The notes: generated by a model not told the origin, from the sequence alone. DNA of 64,000 nt from Bacteroidota bacterium (GCA_947479085.1 CANJYB010000008.1:1-64000), one strand, 5' to 3'; numbered from the stretch's first letter, positions 25,543-33,884 are shown. Translations and numbers: made by a program.

Positions 25543-27816
25543 ATGAAAATTCGAATTATTTTTCTATTCATTTCTATTCATTGTTTCACCTTTTCGCAGG
25601 TAAACACTTCGCCTGTTGATTCAGGCAAGGTGAATACTGCCTCCTCTCAAAAGGCATCCAGTGCGTATGTTTCATCGGAAGATAAACCGGAAAAAAAATT
25701 CTTTTTCCGCCCCAAGTTAGGTTTAGGGGCAGGCATGCTTTCCTTTTATGGCGACATGTATGACAAACATTTTACATCGCCAACAGTAAGTAAAATAGCC
25801 CTTGAAGGATACCTGGGGCATGCCATAACTGACTATCTTGATGTAAACTTATTTGTGTTGTACGGGAAATTATCCGCCAATGAACGCTTTGCTGCCAATA
25901 ACAGGAACCTCAATTTTCAATCGCAAATTACCTCGGGAGGAATAAACCTGCAATATGATTTTGGTAACTTTCTGAAGAAAGAACGAATTGCAAATCCATA
26001 TATAACCGTTGGATTCGAGATGTTTCAATTTGCGTCTAAAACCGACCTGCTTGACAAAGATGGCAATAGCTATCATTACTGGACAGATGGCAGTATACGC
26101 AACCTTGATGAAAACGATATTAATGCTACTTCAGCAGTAATTATTCAAAGAGATTATAAATATGAAACCGATATCCGTTCTTTAAACGCGGATGGTTTTG
26201 GAAATTATTCCACCTCTTCCTTTGCTGTGCCGGCTGGCGGTGGTTTCATTTTTAACATCAACGACAATATTAAATTTAAAATGGGCGCTACCATGCACTT
26301 TACATTTACAGATTATATTGACGGTATTACTGATAAAAGCAGTGGCAACAGAGCAGGGAACAGCAAGAAAGATAATTATATGATGACTTCTGTGGCCTTG
26401 AGTTATACTTTCGGGAAAGTAAAAGACAAGGATTATAAACTGATGAAGGCATTGGAGAAATCAGATGAAGATGGGGATAATGTTCCTGACTTCAGGGACG
26501 ATTGCCCGGGCACTCCTCATGGGGTTTCTGTAACCAGCAAAGGTTGTCCGTTGGATGGAGATATTGATAATGTCCCTAATTTTAAAGATGATGAACCAGA
26601 GTCGGCTAAAGAGGCTATTGTGGATTTACGCGGGGTAACCTTAAATGATTCGCTATTGGCCCGTCAATATCAGGTGTACATGGACTCTACAGGTGCCTAT
26701 AACCCTCAAGTGATACATGATCATAATGAAAAAACTGCTTACGATGAATTTTATAAAAAGGAATACATGGTGGATTTAGGCTCTTTCCGCCAGGGAGTTC
26801 CTGTTCCGGTTATGAATATCTTATTAAGCCTACCTGATGTGGCAAGCAATGAAATAGATGCCAGCACCACCATGTACACTGCAGGCGACTTTAAAATTTT
26901 ACCGGATGCCGAAAACAGGAAATTGGAAATGCAGGTGATTGGTTTTAGCAAGGCAAGGGTAGTTTTAAAACAGCATGGCAGATTTTACAACCCTTATCCT
27001 AAAATCAGGAAGCGCATAAATGCAGATGGTACCATTACTGAGGAAGCTACCGATGATACCAATGTGTTGGCAGATAATACGGAAGATAACAAAGCGACTC
27101 TGGCTAAATTACAAAACCGAACTGTAAAACCGGTTAAGAAAAAAACATTGTTCCGGAATTATAAAGAAGGTGAAAAACTTTCTGAAAAAGATTATTATCC
27201 ATACACGGATATTAAAACTCCGGGAATCGTTTTTCGTATTCAGATAGGTGCTTTTAAGGAACGACTTCCAAAAATAGTTTTGCAGGATATAAAAGATGTG
27301 GTTGAAATTAAAATGGAAGATGAGCTATACCGATACGCCAGCGGTTCGTATAGAAAGTATGAAGAAGCAAACGCTTATAAAAACGAGTTGGTAAATAAAG
27401 GCTATGATGGAACTTATGTTACTGCTTACAAAGACGGTGTGCGCATTACCATGAAAGAAGCAGGGGTTACTCCTATTCTGGCAGAAGAAATAAAAACAGT
27501 GGTGGCGGAAGAAGAACCTGCTATTGCAAATGCTAATAAAAATGAAGTATTTATTAAGGTTCAATTAGGTAAGTTTAAATCTTTGCCTCCAGGTGGTGTT
27601 CAGGCAGTATATGCAAAAATTAATGGGGTGAAATCTCAAAAAGATGCTGATGGAAACATAAGGTATGTGGCAGGTGAGTTCACGGATTATAAACAGGCAA
27701 AAGACTTTAAAGAAGAAATAAGGAAAACATTTGGAATAAAAGATGCTTTCCTGGTGGCTTATAATAAAGACGAATTGATTCCGGTAAAAGATGCGATAAA
27801 GATTTTGGCTAAATAG
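25543..27816 (+). CDS. Outer-membrane barrel-TSP3-SPOR protein, three SPOR-like units
   Basis: 757 residues from ATG 25543 (MKIRIIFLFISIHCFTFSQ signal peptide; ATG 25537 two codons earlier is possible). Barrel about 45-300, nearly superimposable on the preceding paralogue (FRPKLGLGAGMLSFYGDMYDKHF, DGSIRNLDENDINAT, FTFTDYIDGITD). TSP3 region about 310-355 (DEDGDNVPDFRDDCPGTPHGV). Then three SPOR-like units: about 405-485 (EYMVDLGSFRQGVPVPV), 560-640 (GIVFRIQIGAFKERLPKIV to GTYVTAYKDGVRI) and 665-757 (FIKVQLGKFKSLPPGG to DAFLVAYNKDELIPV). It has one more SPOR unit than the product at 23621. Expected to span from the outer membrane to the peptidoglycan. The third unit follows an Ala/Glu-rich linker and looks added later. 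Confidence 0.82.
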   Translation: MKIRIIFLFISIHCFTFSQVNTSPVDSGKVNTASSQKASSAYVSSEDKPEKKFFFRPKLGLGAGMLSFYGDMYDKHFTSPTVSKIALEGYLGHAITDYLDVNLFVLYGKLSANERFAANNRNLNFQSQITSGGINLQYDFGNFLKKERIANPYITVGFEMFQFASKTDLLDKDGNSYHYWTDGSIRNLDENDINATSAVIIQRDYKYETDIRSLNADGFGNYSTSSFAVPAGGGFIFNINDNIKFKMGATMHFTFTDYIDGITDKSSGNRAGNSKKDNYMMTSVALSYTFGKVKDKDYKLMKALEKSDEDGDNVPDFRDDCPGTPHGVSVTSKGCPLDGDIDNVPNFKDDEPESAKEAIVDLRGVTLNDSLLARQYQVYMDSTGAYNPQVIHDHNEKTAYDEFYKKEYMVDLGSFRQGVPVPVMNILLSLPDVASNEIDASTTMYTAGDFKILPDAENRKLEMQVIGFSKARVVLKQHGRFYNPYPKIRKRINADGTITEEATDDTNVLADNTEDNKATLAKLQNRTVKPVKKKTLFRNYKEGEKLSEKDYYPYTDIKTPGIVFRIQIGAFKERLPKIVLQDIKDVVEIKMEDELYRYASGSYRKYEEANAYKNELVNKGYDGTYVTAYKDGVRITMKEAGVTPILAEEIKTVVAEEEPAIANANKNEVFIKVQLGKFKSLPPGGVQAVYAKINGVKSQKDADGNIRYVAGEFTDYKQAKDFKEEIRKTFGIKDAFLVAYNKDELIPVKDAIKILAK

Positions 27817-27865
27817 TTACCCGGATATTTTCCCGAAGGGGAATAAAAATTCTCAGCATCACTCT

Positions 27866-28429
27866 TTACTTTTTTTCGAAATACTTTTGTACAATCTCAT
27901 TCACTTTCAGGGCAGCTTCCCTGCTCCTTTCTGTATTTCCTAAGTTTTTTATTTCTTTAATAAAATCCTCGTTTGCAAAATCGCGTTGCAGATTTTTTTT
28001 AGTTAATACTTTTATGGCACCTTCCATTCCTTTACTGTAGAAAAATATATCTCCTCCATGCAAATACCATTGCGAATAGATAATTAAGGTTTGCGATTGT
28101 TCTATTTTAAAATATCCGAAATAACCGTCTTCATCCTTTTCATCGTAAAAGTATTTGTACTTATTCGCGCCATCATTATATCCAGTTAATTGCCCCAGTT
28201 TAAATTTTTTCTTTCCGCTTTCGGAATCCATGTTTACAATTGAATTATTTCCAACCCATACAGCATTTCCCTTTTTATCGAGGCAAATACTATCGCTGAA
28301 GGTGTTGGTGAGAAAAGTTTCGCTGGTAAAAAAAACACCTGCCCAATGACCACAGGCTGATGATTCCTGCGCATAAGTACTTTGGAGGAGCAGTAAACAA
28401 AAAGCAGGGAACAGCAATTGCTTTTTCAT
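27866..28429 (-). CDS. Secreted protein of unknown function
   Basis: 187 residues with a clean signal peptide (MKKQLLFPAFCLLLLQSTYAQ). The mature part is a single domain with a beta-rich N-terminal half (HWAGVFFTSETFLTN.FSDSICLDKKGNAVWVG) and a helical C-terminal tail rich in Lys and Glu. I recognise no family. It is the second gene of a two-gene operon, starting 8 bases after the stop of the upstream secreted protein gene, and converges with the barrel-SPOR gene 50 bases away. One Cys pair is not conserved in any visible motif. Confidence 0.68.
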   Translation of the reverse strand: MKKQLLFPAFCLLLLQSTYAQESSACGHWAGVFFTSETFLTNTFSDSICLDKKGNAVWVGNNSIVNMDSESGKKKFKLGQLTGYNDGANKYKYFYDEKDEDGYFGYFKIEQSQTLIIYSQWYLHGGDIFFYSKGMEGAIKVLTKKNLQRDFANEDFIKEIKNLGNTERSREAALKVNEIVQKYFEKK

Positions 28430-28437
28430 CTGCTGTT

Positions 28438-29073
28438 TTAATATTTATCAATTCTTTTTACTCCCACACAATCGGGGCAACGGAAACGGACGGATAGTAA
28501 TGCATTGTTTTCGAAGCGGTAAATTTGTTGTATTCCGTAAATGCAGGTTTCGAAAACAATGTAGCGGAAACGGGGTTCCAATTCTTTTGGAAATGAATTA
28601 AAAAAGGTTTTGTAAAAATCAGTTTTGCTGACGCCTATCTGTATGGTTTTGTATAACTTCAGCTGGGGGTCGAAGATGTTTCCGTGTATGATATATGAAT
28701 GAGGTGCGTATTCGGAGCTATGAAAAAAATAAAGGGTGATGTTATTGGTGTCTTTCCAAAGGTTGGCTTGTACTACGTTTACTTCATCTCCAACTCCTGC
28801 CCGCGTTCTCATTTTGTAGGTTTTGAGTTGAGATTTTGGAAGTTGGATGGTGTCGCCAAAGATGCCAAAGGGGGAAAATATGTTATCGGAACAGATTTCG
28901 AGCCATAGGGTGTCCTGATTTGCTTTTTTGAGGGTGGAGAAATCAAACGTGTTTTTGAGCGACACCCAGGATTCGCCTAATTTGAATTGTTTTACCGGAA
29001 ATGTTTTTTCGGCAGGCTGGGCTGCTGCTGCAATGGTGAGGGTGATGAGGAATGAAATAAGATGGACTTTCAT
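28438..29073 (-). CDS. Secreted protein of unknown function
   Basis: 211 residues with signal peptide (MKVHLISFLITLTIAAAAQ). The mature part is beta-rich, with no named domain recognised; a C-terminal segment RYIVFETCIYGIQQIYRFENNALLSVRF ending in CPDCVG is notable because an NTF2-like or periplasmic beta fold would have such strands. First gene of an operon with 27866-28429. A 7-of-8 -7 box (minus strand TACCTTTA, 29106-29099) lies 26 bases upstream. Confidence 0.68.
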   Translation of the reverse strand: MKVHLISFLITLTIAAAAQPAEKTFPVKQFKLGESWVSLKNTFDFSTLKKANQDTLWLEICSDNIFSPFGIFGDTIQLPKSQLKTYKMRTRAGVGDEVNVVQANLWKDTNNITLYFFHSSEYAPHSYIIHGNIFDPQLKLYKTIQIGVSKTDFYKTFFNSFPKELEPRFRYIVFETCIYGIQQIYRFENNALLSVRFRCPDCVGVKRIDKY

Positions 29074-29322
29074 TAGGGCCGGGTGGTTGTTTTTTTTGTA
29101 AAGGTATAAGATTTTAAATTTTAAGAGATGGGGAGATGGGGGGAGTTAATAACAAGTGGTTTTTGATAAAAAAAGGGAGGGGAAAAGATACCTCTAATTG
29201 AAAACCGATTCCATTAGCAGGTAATGGAATAATAGGATAAAGCCAGCTTCTTTCATCAGTAAAAATCAGTACAAAGAGTTGGCAATATTAATATGGGGAG
29301 AAGAAGTAAGAATTCAAATATA

Positions 29323-29396
29323 CGTTATTGCAGGGAACGAAGCAATCTCTTATTAAATCACCCAACAATCAGATTGCTTCGTACCTCGCAATGACG
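29323..29396. repeat. Inverted-repeat element of the CATTGCGAGG/GAAGCAATC type
   Basis: Left arm 29323-29348 and right arm 29371-29396 (26 bases each) pair at 22 of 26 positions, with a 22-base loop. The right arm carries ATTGCTTCGTACCTCGCAAT. Elements with this core are dispersed intergenic repeats in many bacteria; here it lies alone between two gene units. Confidence 0.7.
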
Positions 29397-29432
29397 AAAC
29401 TCCTGTTTTTATAACTACATAATTAAAATAAA

Positions 29433-29465
29433 AAAATCCCGTGCTGATGTGCAACACGGGATTTT
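29433..29465 (-). terminator. Intrinsic terminator
   Basis: Perfect 11-bp arms AAAATCCCGTG (29433-29443) and CACGGGATTTT (29455-29465), with T run on the minus strand; it ends the gene at 29485-30105. Confidence 0.8.
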
Positions 29466-29484
29466 TATTACCTGCAATTTTTAC

Positions 29485-30105
29485 TTACAGTACTATCAGT
29501 TCTGCAGGTTGCCATACTCCGGGCAAGTTGCCGACATTGGCACGTGCGCGAAACATTAACTGACTTCCTCTTGATAACCCTTCCAGGATGGTTTCTGCGG
29601 ACCTTGTTCCCGGCAATGGATTAAAAGTGGCTCCTCTGTCGTACGATACTTGCCAATCGTACGATGCATTTTTAACACTTTTCATTTTTAATACAACCAC
29701 TCCTGAAGCGCCTTCTTTCATTTTTACTCCAAAAGGTGATTTTACATGCACACCATTTACTTTTACATGCAGACCTGCTGCCTGAATAATAGCAATGGAA
29801 TCTTCCACAGTACTTGAATTATCGGCCAGCGACTGCACATCTGCCACCAGGTCGTAAATATTAGTTTTTACTGTTTTAAGAATAACATTACGAAGAGCGG
29901 CTGCTCCAACTTTTTTTGCAACCACATTTCCTTGTTTTAATTCTAAATCGTCAACATTGGTGGTAACCGATGCAGGAGTCGGTACAATACCAGTGAAGTA
30001 ACCGGGATTTCCAAGTAAATTGATAATTAAGGCCCGGACCTTAAATATCAACTTGTCTATCGGCTTAGGTGCTTTGAACACTGCGATGGGCCTTTTTGTT
30101 GCCAT
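29485..30105 (-). CDS. Unknown protein with helical N-terminal and fibronectin III-like C-terminal domain
   Basis: 206 residues, no signal peptide. N-terminal about 115 residues are helical (KLIFKVRALIINLLGNPGYFTG, then AAALRNVILKTVKTNIYDLVADVQSL, then DNSSTVEDSIAIIQAAGLHVK). The C-terminal about 80 residues form a fibronectin type III-like sandwich (GVVVLKMKSVKNASYDWQVSYDRGATFNPLPGTRSAETILEGLSRGSQLMFRARANVGNLPG, read in parts). Proteins of this layout recur in Bacteroidota genomes without known function. The N-terminal part matches the layout of the 124-residue protein at 138-512. Single gene with terminator; a TAnnTTTG box lies 147 bases upstream. Confidence 0.72.
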   Translation of the reverse strand: MATKRPIAVFKAPKPIDKLIFKVRALIINLLGNPGYFTGIVPTPASVTTNVDDLELKQGNVVAKKVGAAALRNVILKTVKTNIYDLVADVQSLADNSSTVEDSIAIIQAAGLHVKVNGVHVKSPFGVKMKEGASGVVVLKMKSVKNASYDWQVSYDRGATFNPLPGTRSAETILEGLSRGSQLMFRARANVGNLPGVWQPAELIVL

Positions 30106-30251
30106 TTTTTTTGATTAAATTGTTAATACTACTTTTTTATTTTCGGAGTACAGCTTTTGTATTTCAAACACTGCCCTCTATATATATGGATTTACTGTGT
30201 ACCGTTTTTGGCTAAAATTGCCTCTGTGTTCCTTTATTGTCAATGCTTTTG

Positions 30252-30259
30252 CAAAAATA
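30252..30259 (-). promoter_or_regulatory. Candidate -7 promoter box
   Basis: Minus strand TATTTTTG matches TAnnTTTG. The leader to the ATG at 30105 would be about 140 bases; AT-rich context makes a chance match possible. Confidence 0.35.
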
Positions 30260-30387
30260 AAAAATGCAAAAAAGTAAATTTGGAAAATTCATAAAAAGGC
30301 AGAAAAAAGAGAGTTGAAAGGGGCAAAAAAGATGTATTTGAAGTGAAACAAAAGTTTTCTGTAAAGCCCCGTTTCATAATTACAACC

Positions 30388-30526
30388 GGAGATTCCTCCC
30401 TGGGTTCGGAATGACAAGTCTGGTTAATTCTTAGGAAGGAGGAGAGAAAACCGGCAAAGCCGGTTTTCTCTCCTCCTTCACATATACACGAAATGTTTGT
30501 CATTCCGAAAGTAGTGAGGAATCTCC
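30388..30526. repeat. Nested inverted-repeat element
   Basis: Outer arms 30388-30416 (starting GGAGATTCCTC) and 30498-30526 (ending GGAATCTCC) are inverted copies with the TTCGGAATGACA core. Inside lies a perfect 21-bp hairpin, 30435-30455 with 30459-30479, loop AAA. The outer sequence type is a common dispersed intergenic repeat in bacteria; the inner perfect stem is separate and stronger. Confidence 0.75.
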
Positions 30527-30634
30527 AATCAATTGCGTTACACATACTGTTTATAAAAGCAAACCGAAAAAAGATGATAAACTATTTCATTCGATAGTCA
30601 CTCTGAACAACCCTATAATAATAGTACATAGAAC

Positions 30635-30823
30635 GTGGTCACGACCGCCCACCGAGTGGTCGCAACCGCCCACTGAGTGGTCGAGACTGTCCACTGAGTG
30701 GTCGAGACTGCCCACTGAGTAGTCGAGACTGCCCACTGAGTGGTCGAGACTGCCCACTGAGTGGTCGAGACTGCCCACTGTGTGGTCACGACCGCCCAAT
30801 GAGTGGGCGAGACCGCCCACTCA
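30635..30823. repeat. Array of nine units at 21-bp spacing
   Basis: Units starting GTGGTC (variants GTAGTC, GTGGGC) begin at 30635, 30656, 30677, 30698, 30719, 30740, 30761, 30782 and 30803, exactly 21 bases apart. Each is an imperfect palindrome with arms GTGG-C and G-CCAC; the last unit is the most perfect (GTGGGC...GCCCAC). Both strands are open in some frames only because 21 is divisible by three; no start, signal or codon bias suggests protein. Confidence 0.9.
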
Positions 30824-30839
30824 CTCATCGGTCTTGCAA

Positions 30840-31013
30840 ACGTGACTTAATTTAAAGACCGAGATTTGCATTGTTGCTTATTTGGAAGAAGACACTAAAC
30901 AAGGGGTGGTTTTGTAACCACAGCCCTTATTTTACGAAAACACTAAAAACAGGAGCGAAAACAGCCCTTTTGGGACAATTTTGAAGAGGCAAACTCAGGA
31001 AAAACCTCCCTGT
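30840..31013. other. Intergenic tail with hairpin
   Basis: Contains AAGGGGTGGTT (30901-30911) pairing with AACCAC..CCCTT (30917-30929), a hairpin that may end transcription of the minus-strand gene at 31014-31442. Nothing else is seen. Confidence 0.3.
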
Positions 31014-31442
31014 TTATTTCTTTTTCCTGAGTTTATCCTTGAGTTTTTTGAGTTTACGTTTTTTGTTCCGTTGCTTTTTATTTCGTCTTTTTTTCCAGGC
31101 AACATCGTTTTTACGTTTCTCTTTTTCCCAATCGTTATTTTTCTGCTGACATTTAATAACGTATTCAGGGTTGGTAGCTTTTTCATTTTCTACCCATTCC
31201 TTTTCCGCTTCCTTTTTTCTTTCCAATGCAGCAGCATTTAGCCGGGCCAGCTGTTCTGCTTTTATTTCCCCGCTAATGCTGCTTTTTACTAAGTTTTTCA
31301 GCCCTTTCAACGATAGTTTCGGGTGGGCTACAAAAATGCTGTTGGCAATATCTCCCGCAAGGATAGTGCCTCTGAACCTCGACCTTATTAATTTATAATT
31401 AATAAAAGCGAGCAATTCCAGATATTCCGCTGTGGTTATCAT
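31014..31442 (-). CDS. Hypothetical Lys-rich protein
   Basis: 142 residues from ATG 31442. The N-terminal 55 residues look folded and mostly helical (MITTAEYLELLAFINYKLIRS, then IANSIFVAHPKLSLKGLKNL); residues 60-142 are an extremely basic helix with Lys/Arg/Asn/Trp, ending in runs such as KKLKDKLRKKK. No domain recognised. The basic tail suggests RNA, DNA or ribosome contact, which is inference only. The open frame is long enough and its composition uneven enough to be a real gene, but codon evidence is modest. Confidence 0.5.
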   Translation of the reverse strand: MITTAEYLELLAFINYKLIRSRFRGTILAGDIANSIFVAHPKLSLKGLKNLVKSSISGEIKAEQLARLNAAALERKKEAEKEWVENEKATNPEYVIKCQQKNNDWEKEKRKNDVAWKKRRNKKQRNKKRKLKKLKDKLRKKK

Positions 31443-31888
31443 GGCTATGTAAGTTTATGGCGATGCGCCTGCAGGTGCAATGCACAAAGCCGGATTAATA
31501 AATAAGTTAATTAATAGGTAAGCGTACTTGTTAAAAGGTTAAGGTGATTGTTTTCTCCGGACCCGGAGCTGGGTTATCCTTTCGATAAACGGAGGATAAA
31601 ATTAAATGCGGTAGTCGTGTTTCATGCAGATTCAGGTTTTAGGTTTCTGTTTGTTCGCCTTTGGCAAACTGTTTAGTTAACTGCTTTATTGGTATTATAC
31701 GTTTGCTTTTATAAAGGGTTACGTTTTTTTGTAATTATTTTAAAATTTATTTCCCCTCTATATATAAGACGCGAAAACGGGAAAAGGTTGCCTCTTTTTT
31801 GTGAAATTGTTTTTCATTTATTTTGTTTCATCATAGATTATGCCATAAATTTTTATTCAAAAGTCGGTTTTGTAATGATAAAATAACT
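31443..31888. other. AT-rich intergenic region
   Basis: About 450 bases between divergent genes with no open frame of note. The right end holds the promoter candidate of the SprB-repeat gene. Confidence 0.4.
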
Positions 31889-31896
31889 TATCTTCG
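31889..31896 (+). promoter_or_regulatory. Candidate -7 promoter box
   Basis: TATCTTCG, seven of eight positions of TAnnTTTG (TTCG variant), with TTTG at 31869-31872; 42 bases before the ATG at 31938. Confidence 0.4.
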
Positions 31897-31937
31897 TTTA
31901 AGCAAATAAAATATTCTCTAAACCAAAACTCAAAAAT

Positions 31938-33869
31938 ATGAATACAATTAAATCAACACCAACAAAAATTATCGCTACGGTAATTTTATTATTTAGTATT
32001 AATCAAATGTACTCTCAGAAAATTACTTACAATGTTTCCACCTATGCGAGTGGTAAAAACATATCCTGCCATGGAGCAACAGATGGTTGGATAAATGTAA
32101 CCGTGGTGGGAGGAACAGCACCAATAACATTCGATTGGAGCAATAGTGCCACTACCGAAGATTTATCGTCAGTAGGTGCCGGTACATATACTTTAATAAT
32201 TACGGACAGCGTGAACAAAAAAGATACTGCGGTAATTCATTTATACGAACCAGGTTCATTATACATAGGAATAACTCCCTCACAATACAACGGGAATTAT
32301 GGGATAAGCAAGCATGGAGGAAATGATGGAAGCATCTCTACTCAAATGTATGGAGGAAGCAGCCCTTTTACTTACCTGTGGAGCAACTCTGCTACAACAG
32401 CAAATATAGATGGATTAACTGCCGGAAGCTATACCGTTACCGTAACGGATGACAACGGCTGTACTGCTAATGATAATAAAACGTTAACTGAACCTTCTGT
32501 ATTGAGTATTACGGGTATTACTGCTGCAAACCACAATGGAAATAATATTTCCTGTTACCGTGGAAAAGATGGATCCATCAACTTAACAGTAACAGGTGGT
32601 GTGCTTAATGCAGAGGGTAAATATTATTATGAATGGAGTAATGGTGATTTTTTTGAGGACCCTTCTAAATTATCGGCTGGGGATTATTCGGTAATAGTTA
32701 CAGATGCCAATGGAGCAACAGCTTACGATTCTATAACATTAACCGAGCCCAATAATTTAAAAATAGTTTTAACACCTTCTTCTTACATAGGGTATAATAT
32801 CAGTTGTAACGGTTGCACCGATGGTACTATCACTACTAATGTTACAGGAGGCACTTCAACTTATACTTATTTATGGGAAGGCAGTCAAATTACTGCTAAC
32901 CGGACCGCTTTGGGTGTTGGTGAATATTCAGTAACGGTTACTGATGCAAATGGATGTACAGCAGAAAACCTGACAAGGTTGGCTGAACCCGCTGCCGGTG
33001 GCTGGACATTGAACAGTAATATTGCTGATACAACTAATTCGATTGGGACGGTTAATAATGCACCGCTGATTTTTAAAACGAATAATACCGAAAGGATGAG
33101 GATAGGAACAACTGGGAATGTTACTATTGATAGCAGTGTAACCGCTTCAGTTTTAAAAGTGGGTACTCCTTCGGATAACCTAGAATTAAAAACATTACAT
33201 TTATCAGGAGGAGGAAGTATAATGTCTATTGGAGGAGGTACCGTAAGGCCAATCCCTTCATGTGCACCGGCATTCGCAACAGGTAATATTCAGTTTAACA
33301 GGGCTAGTATAACAAATGCAGTAAATAATAACATGCTTGATTTTAGAAATGACGGAACTAACGGATATATTGAGTATGGAGATAATGCCGTATTTATTCC
33401 TAACCCGGCTACAACTTTAAAAATTAATTCTTATTGCTCAAGTAATGTTGATATTTGTTATGGAGGCGGACATGTAACTATGGCCAATAACCCTTATAGC
33501 AAAGTATTTATAGGGATGGGCATTTGTTCTACATGTACCAGTAGTACGAATACATTATATAAATTATATGTTGAAGGTGGTATTGCCACCCGCGATGTAA
33601 AAGTAACTGCCAATACTTTTCCTGATTATGTGTTTGAAAAGAACTATAACCTGATGACGATTTATGAATTGGATAAATTCTTAAAAGAAAACAAACACCT
33701 TCCGGGATTGCTTTCTGCCAAAGAAATAGAAAAAAACGAAGGTTATGAAATTGGAGATATGCAAACCAAACTTGTGAAGACAGTAGAGGAGCAAACATTA
33801 TATATTATTGATTTGCAAAAGCAAATGGATGAATTAAAGAAACAACTAGCTGAATTGAAAAACAAGTAA
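31938..33869 (+). CDS. SprB-repeat surface protein with trimerising fibre-like C-terminus
   Basis: 643 residues. A signal peptide ends at MYSQ (about residue 29). Four or five SprB-type repeats (about 40-350), each with SC.G..DG.I...V.GG...YTY.WSNG..T...L.AG.Y.V.VTD.NGCTA; SprB is the gliding adhesin of Flavobacterium. After residue 355 comes an ERMRIGTTGNVTI segment and Gly/Asn-rich part like phage-type fibre proteins, then the Bacteroidota C-terminal module PDYVFEKNYNLMTIYELDKFLKENKHLPG..SAKEIEKN (about 565-600) and a coiled coil IDLQKQMDELKKQLAELKN, which probably trimerises. No T9SS sorting domain is seen, so its export route is unclear. First gene of a three-gene run 31938-37930. Confidence 0.8.
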   Translation: MNTIKSTPTKIIATVILLFSINQMYSQKITYNVSTYASGKNISCHGATDGWINVTVVGGTAPITFDWSNSATTEDLSSVGAGTYTLIITDSVNKKDTAVIHLYEPGSLYIGITPSQYNGNYGISKHGGNDGSISTQMYGGSSPFTYLWSNSATTANIDGLTAGSYTVTVTDDNGCTANDNKTLTEPSVLSITGITAANHNGNNISCYRGKDGSINLTVTGGVLNAEGKYYYEWSNGDFFEDPSKLSAGDYSVIVTDANGATAYDSITLTEPNNLKIVLTPSSYIGYNISCNGCTDGTITTNVTGGTSTYTYLWEGSQITANRTALGVGEYSVTVTDANGCTAENLTRLAEPAAGGWTLNSNIADTTNSIGTVNNAPLIFKTNNTERMRIGTTGNVTIDSSVTASVLKVGTPSDNLELKTLHLSGGGSIMSIGGGTVRPIPSCAPAFATGNIQFNRASITNAVNNNMLDFRNDGTNGYIEYGDNAVFIPNPATTLKINSYCSSNVDICYGGGHVTMANNPYSKVFIGMGICSTCTSSTNTLYKLYVEGGIATRDVKVTANTFPDYVFEKNYNLMTIYELDKFLKENKHLPGLLSAKEIEKNEGYEIGDMQTKLVKTVEEQTLYIIDLQKQMDELKKQLAELKNK

Positions 33870-33870
33870 A

Positions 33871-33877
33871 CAGGAGG
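33871..33877 (+). promoter_or_regulatory. Strong Shine-Dalgarno site
   Basis: AGGAGGG lies 7 bases before the ATG at 33885, between the SprB-repeat gene and the glycosidase gene. It is the only strong Shine-Dalgarno-type site noticed; Bacteroidota rarely use one. Confidence 0.5.
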
Positions 33878-33884
33878 GTTAACT

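Noticed and set aside
30587-30828. Two minus-strand open frames with 7-residue repeats (GSLDHSV / WAVSTTQ)
   Set aside because: Direct products of the 21-bp array read in two frames; no promoter, start or conserved domain.
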